From the NCBI GenBank assembly GCA_019722365.1, contig JADFUC010000162.1, positions 1-64,000 of the forward strand: a DNA stretch of 64,000 nucleotides, given 5' to 3'. A program made the position numbers and the translations under genes. Origin of the DNA: Lithospermum erythrorhizon. Taxonomy: Eukaryota > Streptophyta > Magnoliopsida > Boraginales > Boraginaceae. The stretch's first letter is position 1. Every line of letters starts with the position of its first letter. Under the pieces are notes generated by a model. The model was given only the letters and a program-made list of their open reading frames with translations, did not search any database and was not told where the DNA came from. Below, in pieces: positions 1-13,739 of the stretch.

Positions 1-2760
1 CTCAGTATTACTTCGTTCAGTTACACGTATTGCTGATGAATCTTGGTTGGTTATGGATTACGTAGCGATACATAAGTGATTAATTAATTGATTTTAAGAA
101 TTCGTTTGAGGGATGTTATAAAACTGGAGTTGACTTTTAGGTTTCGGTTGGCCGTTTGGGTTGATATTTTTCTAAGACTTTAAATGTGTAGGAGGTTATG
201 TTAGGACCTTATTATAGTTATTGGTATTAAATTGGTGATTTAAAATTGATTAAAAGGCGATTAGGTTGAAAGGTGTTAATTCCAAGTTGAGTTATAATTG
301 ATATTTCGGAGTATAGATTGTTAATTATGGACCTGCTGATTAACTAGAATGATTTATAAGTTGATTTGTAATGATTAAGTAATAAAATGGAATTTTAGCG
401 GGGGATCGATTGGGTTGTGTCCGATGGGATTATAATTCGATAGTTTATCCGTCATGTTTGACCATTTAGAAATAGTTCCCTAAGAGTTGGTATATCTTAA
501 GAGCAGTATAGTAGTAGGTGCTGATTATACTTTAAAGGTATTGTTTAGGCGTTGATCGTGGAAAAGAGGCCGATTCGCGGTGTATGCTTTGTGAAGGTTT
601 CGCGATGGCCATGAAGTAAGTACTTATCTAGCGAGATTGTTCTTTCTGCGTGCTTACTTTAAATTGTGTGAACATGTTATTGTGAATATGATTATGTGAG
701 AATGATATACGTATTTATGATGATATGATTATGTGAGGAGCCAATATACATGTTATTGTGTTATGATTACGTGAATGACATACATGTAATTGTTATACTG
801 ATTATGTGATTATATTACGTGGCGTTGAAGATTACTTTGAGGTAAGTAATAGCTTGAACTCCCGACTTATATTCCCCGATTTACGTGGCCTTGTATCGGC
901 CAACATGATTTAATGGCCTTGTCGTGATTGTGTTTGACTTACGATTGTGAGATGTTTTAGGCGTGCTTGGATATTGTTTGGGAGTAGAGTATTTGGTTAT
1001 TGAGAGGTGATGGTTAGAGTTATGTATGACTTGAGGTGACTTGAGTATCGAGGATTTGACTATGTTGGGATTAGGGGTTAGGTAGGCTACTCACTTCCTT
1101 GCGGGGATATGCGGCGATATGTGCCTTATACTTGAGTGTATAAGAGCGGTGTGCCTTATACTTAGTGTATAAGGCGGTGTGTCTTTATCACTTGCAGTGT
1201 ATGAGTGCGATGTGCCTTCTTGGTACTTGTAGTGCGTCTGCTTATACTTTGTGTATAAGTCATGATTGTGCCTTATACTTTGTGTATAAGTCTGGGTTTT
1301 GGCACCTCTTTGAGGTATAGTGCGGGGAGTGATTGATGATTAGTCCATTCCTGCGAGGTAGGCAGTTGAGTATATGCTAATTTAGAGGATGGTATGCGGT
1401 GGGAACCATGAGAGATAGGAGGTTTGATGACTAGAGTTTTAGTGGATTTGTTGAATTACATTGATTTCTTTTGCGGAATTGTGTGCTTCTTTGAAAATCT
1501 TATTATATCTTCATGTATTATGTCACAGATTTCCACAACGAATTATGTTGTATGACATTTTTAGGTAGTCCTGGATATATGTATTTTATTCATATTTGAC
1601 TATTATATTTATTGATTGACTCGTTCAGGTATGAATTCGGAGTTAAGCACATTGTGTTAAGTTTCCATGTCTTGGCGGCTTCACGCTTTACTTGCATTGG
1701 TGGCGTTTATTGAGCAATTTGTTTGAGGATTTTGTTAGAGTGGCTAGGTGAGCGTCGGTGGCAGGAAGGATCTCCATGATCACGATTTTGATGTGTTGTC
1801 ATTGTTTTTGATTGTTATGAATTTCCTTTTGAAACTTTAGCCTTCGGCGATTGTCATTTTGTGATAAAATCTGATCTTACTCTTTTGTAGCACCGGCGTT
1901 ACTTTATTTGGGATATGTTGTATATTTATGGGTTCCCGATGCTCGGTGATGGATTATAAATTTTAAAAGCTTGTTTTGATTTGAGAAACTTAATTGTGAT
2001 CACGTTTTTTGGATGAAGCAATTGTGTTTTGGTAGGTCGTCCGTCGGTTTAAATTTGACTCTGATTGTTGGGATTTTTAATGACTGCCGGGCGGCCGCAG
2101 GTCGTTTTTTGTATATTTTTGAATGAGAATGTTCATCGTTTACGAAAATAAAGGGGAATGTTATAGGGCTTTTGGGTCTTGAATACTGCTTACGATTGGT
2201 GGATTTATTTTTAGTGTGGATCATGATGCTTGGGTTGGAATTTTGAAGCGAAGATACGAGCCATTGGATTTTTTAGGGAATTAATTACTCGAAAATTGAA
2301 AATAATTTTATTTTAATATAGGAAGAAGGTTCGGGAATCTTTTTAGTTAATAGCGTTTTTAAAGTATTGTTGACGCCAGGGCCTTTTGAGCCTTTATTTT
2401 GATCACAGCCTTAGATGCCAGTTTTGAGCAGAAACTTTTTGAAGAGCGATTTTTAGCACCAGGGATGATTTTAACCCAATAAGAGTGAGAGTTTTTAGCG
2501 CCGAGCGCTTAAATTTAATGAAGCTTTAATTCGGAGTTACATTTTCCGGAAACTCACGAGGAGTTTCATATTAAGAGATTTAAGAATTTCGTAAGGAACC
2601 AACTTAGCGTTAATTTTTGGTGGCTCGTTTTAGTTAATTTGATTAAGTCCATCTTAATCATTTTGTGTATTTAATAAACTTTTCAGCACAATACTGCCGT
2701 ATCACCCAACAACTTTTTATCTACTAGTAAAGAGGCGATGCGATCACGCGGCAATACGTC
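1..2760. other. Unassigned region, possibly Ty3/gypsy LTR
   Basis: No convincing ORF is present on either strand. Base use is GT-rich on the + strand and unlike the spacer that follows. A purine run (gaggga, about 109-114) stands directly before tgttataaaac, the usual arrangement of a polypurine tract followed by an LTR starting with TG. This makes a + strand Ty3/gypsy 3' LTR a reasonable guess. No second LTR, target duplication or coding domain is visible to confirm it. Degenerate repeats of about 50 bp containing tgattatgtga occur at about 660-830. Confidence 0.3.
1105..1300. repeat. Cluster of short hairpin repeats
   Basis: A unit of roughly 30-35 bases recurs about five times. Its core reads tgccttatac, then a 4-5 base loop, then gtataag, so each copy can fold as a small stem-loop (cttatac/gtataag). 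Two copies are clean (about 1,122-1,142 and 1,269-1,291) and others are degraded. The cluster lies inside the possible LTR region. A role as regulatory subrepeats of a retroelement is inference. Confidence 0.55.
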
Positions 2761-3884
2761 GATTTACGAAGCTATTTGATATATTTTTTATGTTTAATTG
2801 AAATCAATCTAAAAATTGTGTAAAACTTTACTCATAGATTTTAATTAATATTTTATTTTTTGAAGGAATGGTTTGATAATAACCAAGCTGCTTTAAATAT
2901 AAGATGAAAAAATTATAACCAAAAATAAGATGATTAATATTTTTTTTTAAAGATTATTAGTATCGATTTTATAGCACGACCGAGGGTTATTTTGTGTGGA
3001 TAATAGTTGGTATTTTATTTTCTAGGACATTTTTGTTTCAAGTATAATTTTTATTAGTAATATTACTTAAATACTATATGTCGGCGGTATGTAATAATAA
3101 GTTTTAGTCAAAATATCGGGTAATATAATATTGGAGACACGAAAGTACATTATTAGAATAATAATCAGTAGAAATACAAGTATACTTGATGAATAGATAA
3201 TTAGTTTCAAAGATGAAAAGAGATTTTTAATTTTAAATATCTACCGTCTAACTATACATTAAAAGCAATCAAATAATTTTTTTTTACATGACATAGTAAT
3301 CATATTAACATGTTAGACGCTTTTCCGATTTAAACTTCGTCATGCGGGGAACACGTTATCAATAATGATAATATTAAGGAAATGATTTAGTATTCCAGCA
3401 TGTTTTGCTATGATTTTGTTGCCACGTAATGTTGGAAGAGAATAGAGAGAATTTGTTCTGACATTATGTCCAAGCAGTTTGAGATATTAGGTGTCATTTG
3501 ATTTTTGTCATTAGACATTAGAAATAATTTATTGGGAGGAATCTAATACTCGTATATGAGTTTATGTAATTTATTTATTCTTTTGAAACTAAGAGTATTA
3601 TTAGTTAGCATCTATTTATGAATCAAATGTATAATTAATAATAATAATAATACTTATTTAATTCTACCAAAATCATATAAAAAGATATACTACGTATTAT
3701 TTAGTCGAAACACCAAATTAGATTCGAATATGTCCTGAAATGTGGCGTTTATGTCATGCTCCCTAAAGTGGCGTTTATAATAGAGGATTGGAAAGAAAGA
3801 TATATCATTATCTGAGGAATTGAAATGTCAAAGATACAAATATTACTTTAAAAGAATTTGATGTCACTACATTAAATATATTAG
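2761..3884. other. AT-rich spacer, nothing recognised
   Basis: Low-complexity AT-rich sequence with no ORF, RNA gene or clear terminal inverted repeat that I can support. Confidence 0.5.
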
Positions 3885-4031
3885 TGAATTGATCATCGAT
3901 ATAATATCGTCGAATTATTTGTTTTTGTCGATTAAATTGGTATGATTTAAAAAGTATAATTTAAATTTTGGTGGATCTCATTATATAAAATTCATATTTT
4001 AAGAAATTAAAATAAAATAATAATAATGATG

Positions 4032-4076
<45 letters not shown>

Positions 4077-4440
4077 TCTACCTGAAACATATGATTATTT
4101 ACATATTATTATAATAATAATAATAATAACTAGTTCTAGATAATAATAAATAATAATAATAATATATATAACTTAAAGTATGTGATTATTTAAGCAACAC
4201 CTAGTATAATAATAGCAGTAGATTACATAAAGGCATATTATTATTTAATAGTAGTTAATTCACATTAAAACTCATGAGTTGCTCGATTAAGATGTTGAAT
4301 TATTAAATTTAAAGGATAATATTTTTATAAGCTTTTTTGATTTTTAAGAGAAGAGTAATTTATTAATTAATAATGTGAAAACGGAAGAAATACTTGGCCT
4401 TTATTCGCACTTTTATATATATTAGTGATTAGTGATTTCG
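3885..4440. repeat. Dispersed repeat family A, copy 1, with (TAA)n
   Basis: This stretch matches the two halves of another copy at 20,509-20,752 and 22,237-22,560. Shared landmarks, in the same order, are ttaaattggtatgattta, a (TAA)n tract (here 4,011-4,074), acatatgattattta, repeated TAA tracts, and tcacacttttatatat near the end. This copy lacks the transposon that splits copy 2, so it shows the uninterrupted structure. The family type is unknown; there is no coding sequence and no clear terminal repeat. Confidence 0.6.
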
Positions 4441-4991
4441 GCGCAAATGTATTAATTGATGCATAGAAACTTAAAAGTTAATAAATGTAGTCGGAATATA
4501 AGCAGTCACATCCATGGGGCGGACATGACATTGTTCACGGTTGTTAGGTCGAGCCTTAAAATTTATCGTGTTATTTCGATTGGTTAGTAATGAAATTGTG
4601 TCGGTAGAAGAACAATATTGAGATTCAAATCTTGGCAACTTCAATTTTTTAACTTTTAAGGCTCTTTTTATTTAACTTTCGAAAACTCATTTTTGTTATT
4701 GTAATCTATGACTTCGTTTTATTATGAAATTGTTTATCTTTAAAATATTTACAACTTTTATAATACTTAGTTTCTTATTAAATGTTCATCTAAATATATT
4801 ATTCTTAATTTTTTTATCAAATATGGTGAAAAAAATATAAGGTGTATATTTTGAGCAAAAATGACTTCGATTAGTCGCACGTCTATCTAACAAATTTGAG
4901 TCATCTCAAATAGACCCTATATATGGCAAATGGGTATGGGCTGCCCCATATCTATGAGGAAGTATCATGGCATATTTTCTTGGCATTTGAT

Positions 4992-5027
<36 letters not shown>

Positions 5028-6326
5028 ACGTTGAACTCATGAGACTCATTTTTGGCATTCTTATCTTTGCCAATGAATTTTGCTAATTGTTGGTTTCCTA
5101 TTGACTCTTGCAAAATTTTGCATTGCGACACAAACAAAATTAGACATATTTGTTCAACTTATACTCGATGGTACTATATAATGGTTCAACAAAAGTTCTA
5201 AATGTTAATGAATTTGTTCTTTGAATATAATCATATATATTTATGGGTCCGATATTTGATTTGGAAGCTTATGATTGAAGTTATATATCCTGCTACATCA
5301 GAACCATTAGAAACGACATCATATGTTTGAATTGATCTGCTAATAATAACTAGCCAGGTTTTGTTCGATATTTATAAGACACATAACAACTAGTTCAATA
5401 GTAATAGTTTTGGTAAATCCTCTAAAGTTAATCAATCAATCATAGGCATAATATCTTCGGATCAACATAATATCTCTACGATCCTTTTGAATATCATAAT
5501 ATATTCTCAATCCATCTCAATAAAGGACGAGCTAATTAACGGTTAAAAGTGGGACTAAATTACATTTTGGTCCCTAATAAATTATAAATTATACATTAGT
5601 TAATAATATTACATATAAAGTTATCAATGATCTCCTTAAATAGGTGAATCGTTATTCCTCTCCATGAATGTATTTATGCCATAAAAAAAATTGGCATTTG
5701 GTCTTGGAAGTCGGAAGAGTTGCACGTTAATCCTTATTCCTTACTTGTTTACACTTAATAATAAGTTTTACTTTGATATCTACATTATCCCTCCAGTTAT
5801 AAAAGTGTAAATTATGCTTTCTTCCCTTTTCACATTACTAATTATTATATTACCTTTATTATAATATCTTTTATATATTGATGGAAAAATAAGTAATAAT
5901 TAATAAGTTCTAAATTTTTACGTAAACTTTTTATAACAAATCAAATATAGTTGGAATTATCTACTCTCTTATAATATGTGTAAAAAATTTACCACTTTCA
6001 TGCTTATGCTAATTATCATATGTTTATTAACATCTTCGTCCAATTATATAAAAAATACTCAACATCTTTACTAACAGATAAAAGTCACTGATATAATAAT
6101 CCCTTTATTTTTTTTTAATTTTATCATAACAACAAGTAAATTTCATTTTAATGCAATAAATTAGTCCATCTATATAATTTTTTTTATAATTATTCATAAT
6201 GACAAATGAAAAAAATTAATCTTTAAAAATTACTATTAAATAATATATATCTAAATTATTATGTGATACTTTGTATTACATTTCAATAATTGAAATAAAA
6301 AAAAGTGTCAAGTTACATATCTAATA
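4441..6326. other. AT-rich spacer with (AT)n
   Basis: Non-coding AT-rich spacer. It contains an (AT)n microsatellite at about 4,996-5,023. No gene or transposon ends were recognised. Confidence 0.45.
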
Positions 6327-6571
6327 CTCCTTCCATCCTCAATAGATTGTCAAGGTTTAAATTTAGATTAAAATGTTAAATTCAAATATTTTCATTTCAG
6401 TTGTATACTATTTCGTAAAAATGATCAATAATAATATTTTCAATGTACTTTAATATTGACTTTAAATTTTATTCAAATAAAAAAATTATGTTTATCAATG
6501 ATTTAACGCGGTAAAAGTTTGTCAATTTGAGCACTTAAAACCAAGCATGACAATAATTTAGTATGGAGGAG
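6327..6571. mobile_element. Stowaway-like MITE
   Basis: A 245-bp element flanked by TA on both sides (6,325-6,326 and 6,572-6,573). It has inverted ends: it begins CTCCTTCCATCCTCAATAG and ends in the complement of CTCCATACTAAATTATTGTC. TA duplications and CTCC ends are the signature of Stowaway MITEs mobilised by Tc1/mariner transposases. Its interior resembles the split MITE at 57,160-57,273 plus 63,753-63,897. Confidence 0.75.
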
Positions 6572-6901
6572 TAAAAGATTTGGATATTTTATTTCGCATC
6601 TTTTTATTATAATATATATAACATGTTAAGCTTTTATTCTTTTAAATAAAAATATCTTTATCTCTAAACTATAGATGGGCCAATTAATTATAGTTGAATT
6701 CAATATATGAAAGAAAATTAAAAAACTCCGCCTTCACTATTTAATATCGATTAGTAATTAGTAAACTAAAAAAGAGTATATTATCATAATAATACGTATA
6801 TTAACTAAATAAGAGTATATTATCATATTAATAATTATATTAGTTTTTACCTATATGAATATATGCTTCAATGAGTATTAGGGTCTAGAAAAATGCATGC
6901 A

Positions 6902-6937
<36 letters not shown>

Positions 6938-8127
6938 GTATATAATCCACTTTATTGATGAACATTCGATGTACAAATCGGTATCACATCTATTTGAATG
7001 ACTTTTTGTGACCTTTTATATTAAAGTTGTTATTTATGTCAAAATTTTAAAAGTTTTCATATCAAATAATATTAATCACATATATAATATTGAGGTTTAA
7101 CTTTTAAAAAAATTATTGCACAAGATATAATTTTCATAAGAGGTATATCATCTTTATTCCATTGATTTTCAATATAATTCATTTGGAGTATTTTATATTC
7201 AAATAATAACATCTAATGTGTGGCCTCTTTGACTGTTTTGCATGGCTAAAATTGAGAAATTTCTTAAAAAGTTCTTCATATTATTTAGTTTTGTGTAAAT
7301 ATTATTGAGTCAATCATCAATTAAAATATATTAAAATGAATACATAAAATAAAATTGAATAGTAAAACTATGAATAATTTATACTACTAATTAATTGAGA
7401 AGAGATGTTTTCTAACAATAAATAAAATAACATAAGATGTATTTTTTTTTAAAAGAAAAGTGATATTTTCTAACAATAGATATAATTACATATTGTGCAT
7501 TCTTTTATTAAACCTTGAAAATGAAGAGTTGTATCGTAAGAAAACTTTTAAATCTACTATTAAAATTATATATTCAAAGAATTATAAGGGAGCGTATAAA
7601 TATGAATAAATGAATTATAATATAATCAAAAGCACAATTTACAAATTTACGTAAATTATTAATTATTTTATTTATTATTTCAATTTAAATATTTGAAGCA
7701 TAAATAATTATGTACAATACATGTATATTTTATTAGTATTGATGAAATGTGTAGACTGTAGAATATGTTGAACTAGAGGAATACGTTATGGAGTAACAAT
7801 CATGATTAACAATCATTCATATATGATGTATTAAATGCTAAATCAATAGTTTTTGAAATGATACTTTTGTTTCTATACACAAACTTGTTTTGTGCACAAA
7901 TAAGTGTTACGTATATATAATAAAAATAAAAAAAGTTAAACCTCAGTACCTCACAACATTTCATATCTCTTGTTTTCCCCCTATATAAATTTGTAACAAA
8001 AAAATGCTTACGTCTGAAAAAAATTTGAGCTAGCATAGGATCGAGCCATGAACATTGATGAGGTGAGATGTCATTGTGGTTCAACTTCCCACCTAATAAT
8101 CACTTCATAAAAACATGAAAAAAAAAT
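6572..8127. other. AT-rich spacer with (AT)n
   Basis: Non-coding AT-rich spacer containing an (AT)n tract at about 6,905-6,933. Small ORFs here use rare codons and have no visible domain. I see no gene. Confidence 0.45.
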
Positions 8128-8340
8128 GCCATCGGCGTAGTTCAATTGTTAAAAAATTAGAGTATTAAGTATCATTACCCTCGTCTCTTGATTAGTGTGG
8201 ATTGATAAATTCATTTCATAAGGAGCGAGCTTTGTATTGAAGTGGTTAAATTAAAACTTTATCAGCGATCAATTGAGGCACGTCAGGATTAACACTCCAT
8301 GATACTTAGAATCACCCCGTGCGAGGAAGCGGATTAGTGT
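8128..8340 (+). mobile_element. Possible degenerate tRNA-derived SINE
   Basis: The start carries an A-box-like ggcgtagttcaattg, as in tRNA-derived plant SINEs. The expected B box (GGTTCGANNCC) is at best degenerate (ggattgataaattc). No poly(A/T) tail or target duplication was identified, so this is a weak call. Confidence 0.3.
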
Positions 8341-10500
8341 GATTTGGCAAACATAAAAACATGAAAATTCGTTATGAGAAACCATTAACAATCCTCGTTC
8401 ATAGCATAAAGCCCATGGATGACCAATATGTCCCCATTCAATTAGACCTGTCTAACAAATCGGGCCTTGGTGAACGTCCATGCGGCCCGACCAGCGAGCT
8501 TGATTCGGGTCGGCCTGGCCGCTCCGTCCACGAAACGGCCCCAGGCCATCAGAAATGGAGCGGATGGGGCGGATAATTGACCACAGCTTTGATTGACACA
8601 ATGTGGAGTGGGTATTAAATTGAGCAGTTGAAGAGGCCTGGGCCTCTTTAAACATAGCCACGTTAAAAATAGCCGTGCGTTCTTCAAAAGTTACTTGAGA
8701 TCACATATTTAAATTTGGATTAAGATTTCTGTTGGCGATGTCACTTAGTTTAACACATAAAATGCGCAATTAAGACATTATCTATTAGATGAAATAACAT
8801 GGCAGTAAAAGGCGTTTAGGACAACGTGGAAAACGTTTACTTGTCACGTATTGCAAAAACAATGAAATTAAACACATACAACAATTAACAAATACTATAA
8901 ACTAAAATCACCGACAAATGACTGACACAATCTAAAATGTTTGAGAATCAAAGTACATATATAAAATAAAAACTAAAATGTTGGAAATCACCGACAAGCG
9001 GCAAACACAAATGCCTGCAAAACTAAATTGTTATGGTATCGAAATTACATGAGAGAACCATAATTGTTTGAAATTGAAGTACATGTCATAAAATAATTGT
9101 TCAGGTATCAAAGTATGTCATCTCCTCGATTGTACGTCCCATTTGTCATCTTCTTGGCAGTCAAGCCCAGTGGCGGGTGGTGAAAATCACTGCATGGTCC
9201 AACCTACGTATCCTCCCGGCCTGCGTCAGGACGATGCATCGAGCCTAGATTCACTGCATCTGCGCCTCGTCTCTCACGAACATGGCTAACATGTTGGGCG
9301 TTAGATTGACTCTAGGAAGCTTCGATCGGATGATCCATTGGGATGACACTGCTTGATCGAGGGATTAAAATGGGGTTGTGGGATAGGTTAGTGGCTCCCG
9401 GTGCTTGGTAACCATCTAGTGGGCGGCACGAGCGCATCGTTGAGCGACCACATATCATCCTGCGGAACTCAGATCTCTCAAAACTTCCCTTAGCAAGCAA
9501 GCTACTTCCTCCAGCGTACTCTGACCCACGGGCAAGCATCGGTGTCTTCTATGTGATGTCCTGCATTGTATCATTTGTTGATTTTTCTAAAATGAGGACA
9601 CCTTGACAATTGACCTTGACAAATGGGAGAGTATCGTCAGTATTATGCGGAGCTTGCTTTTTTATAGTTGATATGTTATAGCATCATATGTAACAGAGTG
9701 TGCCTTAACCCATTCCACAATATCACGTAGTAAAAGCATGGATGAAAGTAGCTCGACGCTTGACTATTAGTGGGCAAAGGATCCCTTGAGCGACCTTGAA
9801 GCAAACTTTGAAGGCCGTTCAAGTGTATACCTATAGGCTAGATGCGGCTTCATAGCTATCTGGTCATTGTTAGAATGGCCGCGCAATCATTCAAACTAAC
9901 CGTAATTACTAAGCATCCCCCCGCTGCGTTATAATCATGGAATCCTCACTACGCAAACCCAGTACCCTAACTGATATCTTCGTGATACTACCCACGGACT
10001 TCATTTATCAAATGATTACACACCGCACCTCACATTGGAATAAGTAACCCTAAGTGTGTGATGGGAGTAGACGTATCTCGGTACCCGATCACTGATAAAG
10101 ATGCAAATAATTAAACATTTGCATCTACTAATAAGCGAAATAATATGCGCCAATTACCTCTATAATTTCCCGTGATTGAAGTCTGATCCCGAAACATTAC
10201 ATTGTAGTAGATTCAGATCCCTTAAGCACTTGGCTACCGACCCACTTTGTTGTGTGGTGGTGGTAGTGGATCGTTTGGCGAGGTCTCGTTCTCACGACCC
10301 ATACAGTTCTGACTTAAATGCGGAACAATTTCTTTTGCTTTGATTTTCTTTTTAGTGCAAATTATTGTAGATTTAATTTGATGATTTGTGATATTTCTTG
10401 AATATGTTTCGAATGATTTGGATGAGAGTTGATGATTAGTTAAGAGAACTGGTTAGGAGATTAAAATATATGTTTTATGTTGCAAAATCAAAATTTCGTT
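8341..10500. other. Unassigned stretch, GC-richer in 8.44-8.58 and 9.15-9.56 kb
   Basis: Two islands are more GC-rich than the surroundings. Short ORFs in them show no recognisable domain and overlap each other on opposite strands. Transposon or organelle-derived origin is possible, but I cannot name a source. No RNA gene was seen. Confidence 0.35.
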
Positions 10501-10914
10501 TTAACCCTAGATTCCCAAATTGCTGAATCAACGATTGGAGCGTTAATTTAAGCGTTCCACCGGATAATTAAAAAGCGATGATTGCCTTAAAATATACGCC
10601 GACAAGCGTGCACATTTAATTTGAAGCGTGGCCGCGTTAGTTACCTACAAATCATATTGTTTTTACATATGACAAAGCATTGGCCCGTTAAAGTAAACGT
10701 GGCGGCGTTTGTGAAGAATACATTACAAGGCAATCGCTAGCGATTTGACACGTTTAAATTTAAGCGTGGTCCGGGTTGTCCTGGCGGCGAAAACCAAGAT
10801 TTGGTGTGTTACCAAGCGTGACCCGTTTAAATTAAGCGTCAGACGCGTCGACTGCGTGGTCACGTTTGTATAAGCCCGTCTGAGAATTAAGAACATATTT
10901 TTATGAATATACAA

Positions 10915-12990
10915 TAGTTTAACATAATCAAAAATAAATATTTTATTATTTAAGTAGTTCCGCAGTTTATACTAAATGCGGGCGAGGAGTTTACATGAGT
11001 TCTACAAAAATAAAACGACTATACAAATCTAATCATCGTAAATTAATTTCATCTTGGACTTCTTCTTTTGTCGAGATCGACTTACGTTTGTCTAATGTGT
11101 TGGTCTCTTCTTCTTCAATTTCTTCTTGATGTCGCTAAGATGAATCGAACCTCTTTTCTTTTTGTTTCTTTGGGTGAGTCTTGATCTTGCATCCTATGTT
11201 CGTGACGTCAATCCTTGACACCTTGTGTGCCCGATGGCAGGAAGCATAAATCTTTGAGTGTATTTAGTTTACGCCATTCACTAAAATAGAGATTCACTAG
11301 CTATTGAACATAGGTATAGAATAATGTTGTTTTACCATCTTAGACAATACCGAAACAAGGTTTCATACTTGCCCACCATTTAATATATCAAAGGATTTTA
11401 TCAGCTATATTGATTCAATTCAAAATTAGTGGTCAAAATGTTGAATCCAACTTCGTTAAGAGTATCTTGTGGAAGTGGATTATTTCACCTAATAATTGTA
11501 AAGCATTTCTAAGGTGGTCATGTTGACTTCTTTAAATCGGCCCAGGGCACATTAAAAGTTTGTACACTATTTGAGCGTGCGTGCACTTACGCGTACCTTG
11601 ATTGATATTTGCTATACATGTTATACATATAGTTTCAATTCTATCTTCATGTTTCTTAACATCAAATTCGTTAATTCGGGATTAAAAGGGTATTAAAAAC
11701 ATCATAAAAGCAGCGTCTACGTATAAATGAAAAACTCTTAATTTAAAATTAGGATCCATTATTGCACGATTGCATATAAATGCGGTATAGGATGAAAATA
11801 TTTTAAAAACTTTCTTTTACATAATTCGAGAACCATATCTCACAACGACACTCATCTACATGTTTAGTCATATGAATGGAAAGATTAACAACACATTCTA
11901 AAGAAGATGAATGTTTTAATGATATTAAGTTGAAAAACTACTAAGCGGAGCATCTTTCTCTGAAAATGTTGTGATTTATTCTTTATTCATATATATGCGA
12001 ACTAGTAGGATCGTAAGTCGAGTTCCATCTAGTTTCACAATCAAATTAATTTCTAAACTTCTTCCAAAGCCTCAACCAATTTTTTATATCCATGTTTTCT
12101 TGCCATTAACAACAAAATTAGCATACTACAATTTAGGTAAAATAAACTTCATTTCAAACAACTTTTTATTCATGCTTTTAGCTACTAATGAAAGGGCGTG
12201 ACATAAACATCTAAAGTGAAAAAGTTCACTAAGTAAATAGTTTTCTAATTAAGAGTATCTTTAATTTTCAATTGAAAAACGTTATTATAATTAACTCAGT
12301 AAAGTGAGCTGATCTTATTCCTTTGTAAATCTTGAGCATCTGATGCTTTCAATAATTTGGATATTGTTATGTTTATGATTGATCCAAAATAAACAATTCT
12401 CCTTTGTAAAACTAATCTTTATCAATCCAATGGCATGTTACACACATTATATGTAAATTCAAAAGACACCAATATAAGCTAGTCAAACACATTTTATGAC
12501 AAAAGTCGAAAGGTTGCCTGAAGGCTCTTTTCATTTTAAAATATTTAGCGTAAGTTCATAGTAGTGGGGGGATACGGTTAGCTCGAGGACTAACGACTTT
12601 TTGAATCAGACCAGTGAAACACCATCTATCCCCAATGATTAAAAGGCAAAGAACTACCGATTACAAAATTTCATAGTTTTAAATCCTATAATAAAATATT
12701 AAAAAAAAAAAAATTTACGGTTTGGGTATTAATAGTTCTGGTATACACCCCCTCCACCCCCCCATACCATCCTTAGTGATCTTATGACAATAAGTGTCTA
12801 GTAAGATGGTAGGTTCCCTCTTTACCACTACCCGTTTTTCATATTGAAACTCTGCTGATCTCTACAAGTTGCCACTGATTTTCATGATGGAGCCACAAAA
12901 TGTTGCCAAATCATGGCTGGGTACCGTTTCACTAGCTATCAACACTAGATTGAGGATTAATTCACGAATCAATTATCTCATTGATTATCA
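10915..12990. other. Spacer between motif clusters
   Basis: Mostly AT-rich and non-coding. No ORF has a domain, and no tRNA or clear transposon end is visible. A C/A-rich patch at about 12,740-12,770 has no recognised function. Confidence 0.4.
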
Positions 12991-13015
12991 TCCTCTAGAT
13001 TAACAAAATTATTAG

Positions 13016-13204
13016 ACATCTTGGCAGCCTGATATCGCTTTGAACATTTTGCAGATTACGTTTGATGCCGTGGTTAGAAGAACAAATAAGCACAATATAA
13101 AGGATGATGAATATCTGGAAATAGGAATGCAGCAAGCAATACACGACTTGAGAGAATCAACGGAGCTTGATCGAATCCTTACTTCAATAAAAAAAAAACA
13201 GTAA
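13016..13204 (+). pseudogene. Exon-like ORF without start, unrecognised
   Basis: A 62-codon frame opens after a TAG at 13,013 and closes with TAA at 13,202-13,204. It has no useful ATG. A splice-acceptor-like attttgcag ends at 13,054, so the likely exon is 13,055-13,204, a terminal exon of 49 codons. The peptide is hydrophilic and charged, with the segment DEYLEIGMQQAIHDLRES and a lysine-rich tail, and looks like real coding sequence rather than random translation. No upstream exon was found. It may be a gene remnant or a fragment captured by a transposon. The longer minus-strand ORF over the same bases is its shadow. Confidence 0.4.
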
Positions 13205-13635
13205 TAAGGTATTTGTAATTGCTTAGAAAGTGATTGGGAGTATTGTAATTGTTTAGAAATGATTGTGAGTTGTGAGAAATGAAAAGAATGGTCATTGCTT
13301 GCACATAGAGCTCTCATGGGTATGATCACTCATTTTACGCAAGGATAGCATTAGTACCGTTTGATGCGGCAGACACATTTAACCTAAAAGTAGCCCGTTA
13401 AAGAAGCTGTGGGACTAAGCGTGACCAACGTTTGATCAAACATTTCCAACGTTAATTCTTAAAGTAGTGGATTACTTATTTGTAGCCATTGGAGAAAAAT
13501 TTGTCGTTGGGATATAGCATTGGTGCACGTCGTCGAAGCGGTACCACGTTGTCTGCTCTGGATTAGATAGCCGTTGGCCTTAGCGTGGTACGTTTGTTGC
13601 ATAAGTTTGATAGAAAAGCTTGACTTTCTTCGATC

Positions 13636-13643
13636 TATAAATA
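13636..13643 (+). promoter_or_regulatory. TATA box upstream of the 54-codon ORF
   Basis: The sequence ctataaatagag contains a canonical plant TATA box (TATAAATA) 97 bases before the ATG at 13,740. That leaves room for a short leader of about 60-70 bases. The match is exact; its use is inferred. Confidence 0.5.
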
Positions 13644-13739
13644 GAGCATTTTCTTGTTCGGTAATCCCACAAGCTTCTTAAATCAATTTATAATTGTTTA
13701 TTAACATATTTCTTATGCACCACCAGGAAAGAATTCAGG

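Noticed and set aside
8361..8687. Overlapping ORFs on both strands around 8.4-8.7 kb
   Set aside because: Mutually overlapping frames in a GC-rich repeat-like patch with no domain or promoter.
9312..9539. 75-codon minus-strand ORF in a GC-richer island
   Set aside because: Considered as an organelle or transposon fragment, but no domain or source could be recognised; a database search would decide.
12540..12780. G-rich and C-rich patches as a possible inverted repeat
   Set aside because: The arms share only short purine/pyrimidine runs and do not align as a TIR.
13012..13329. 105-codon minus-strand ORF
   Set aside because: It is antisense to the exon-like frame at 13,016-13,204, and its composition is that of a shadow frame.
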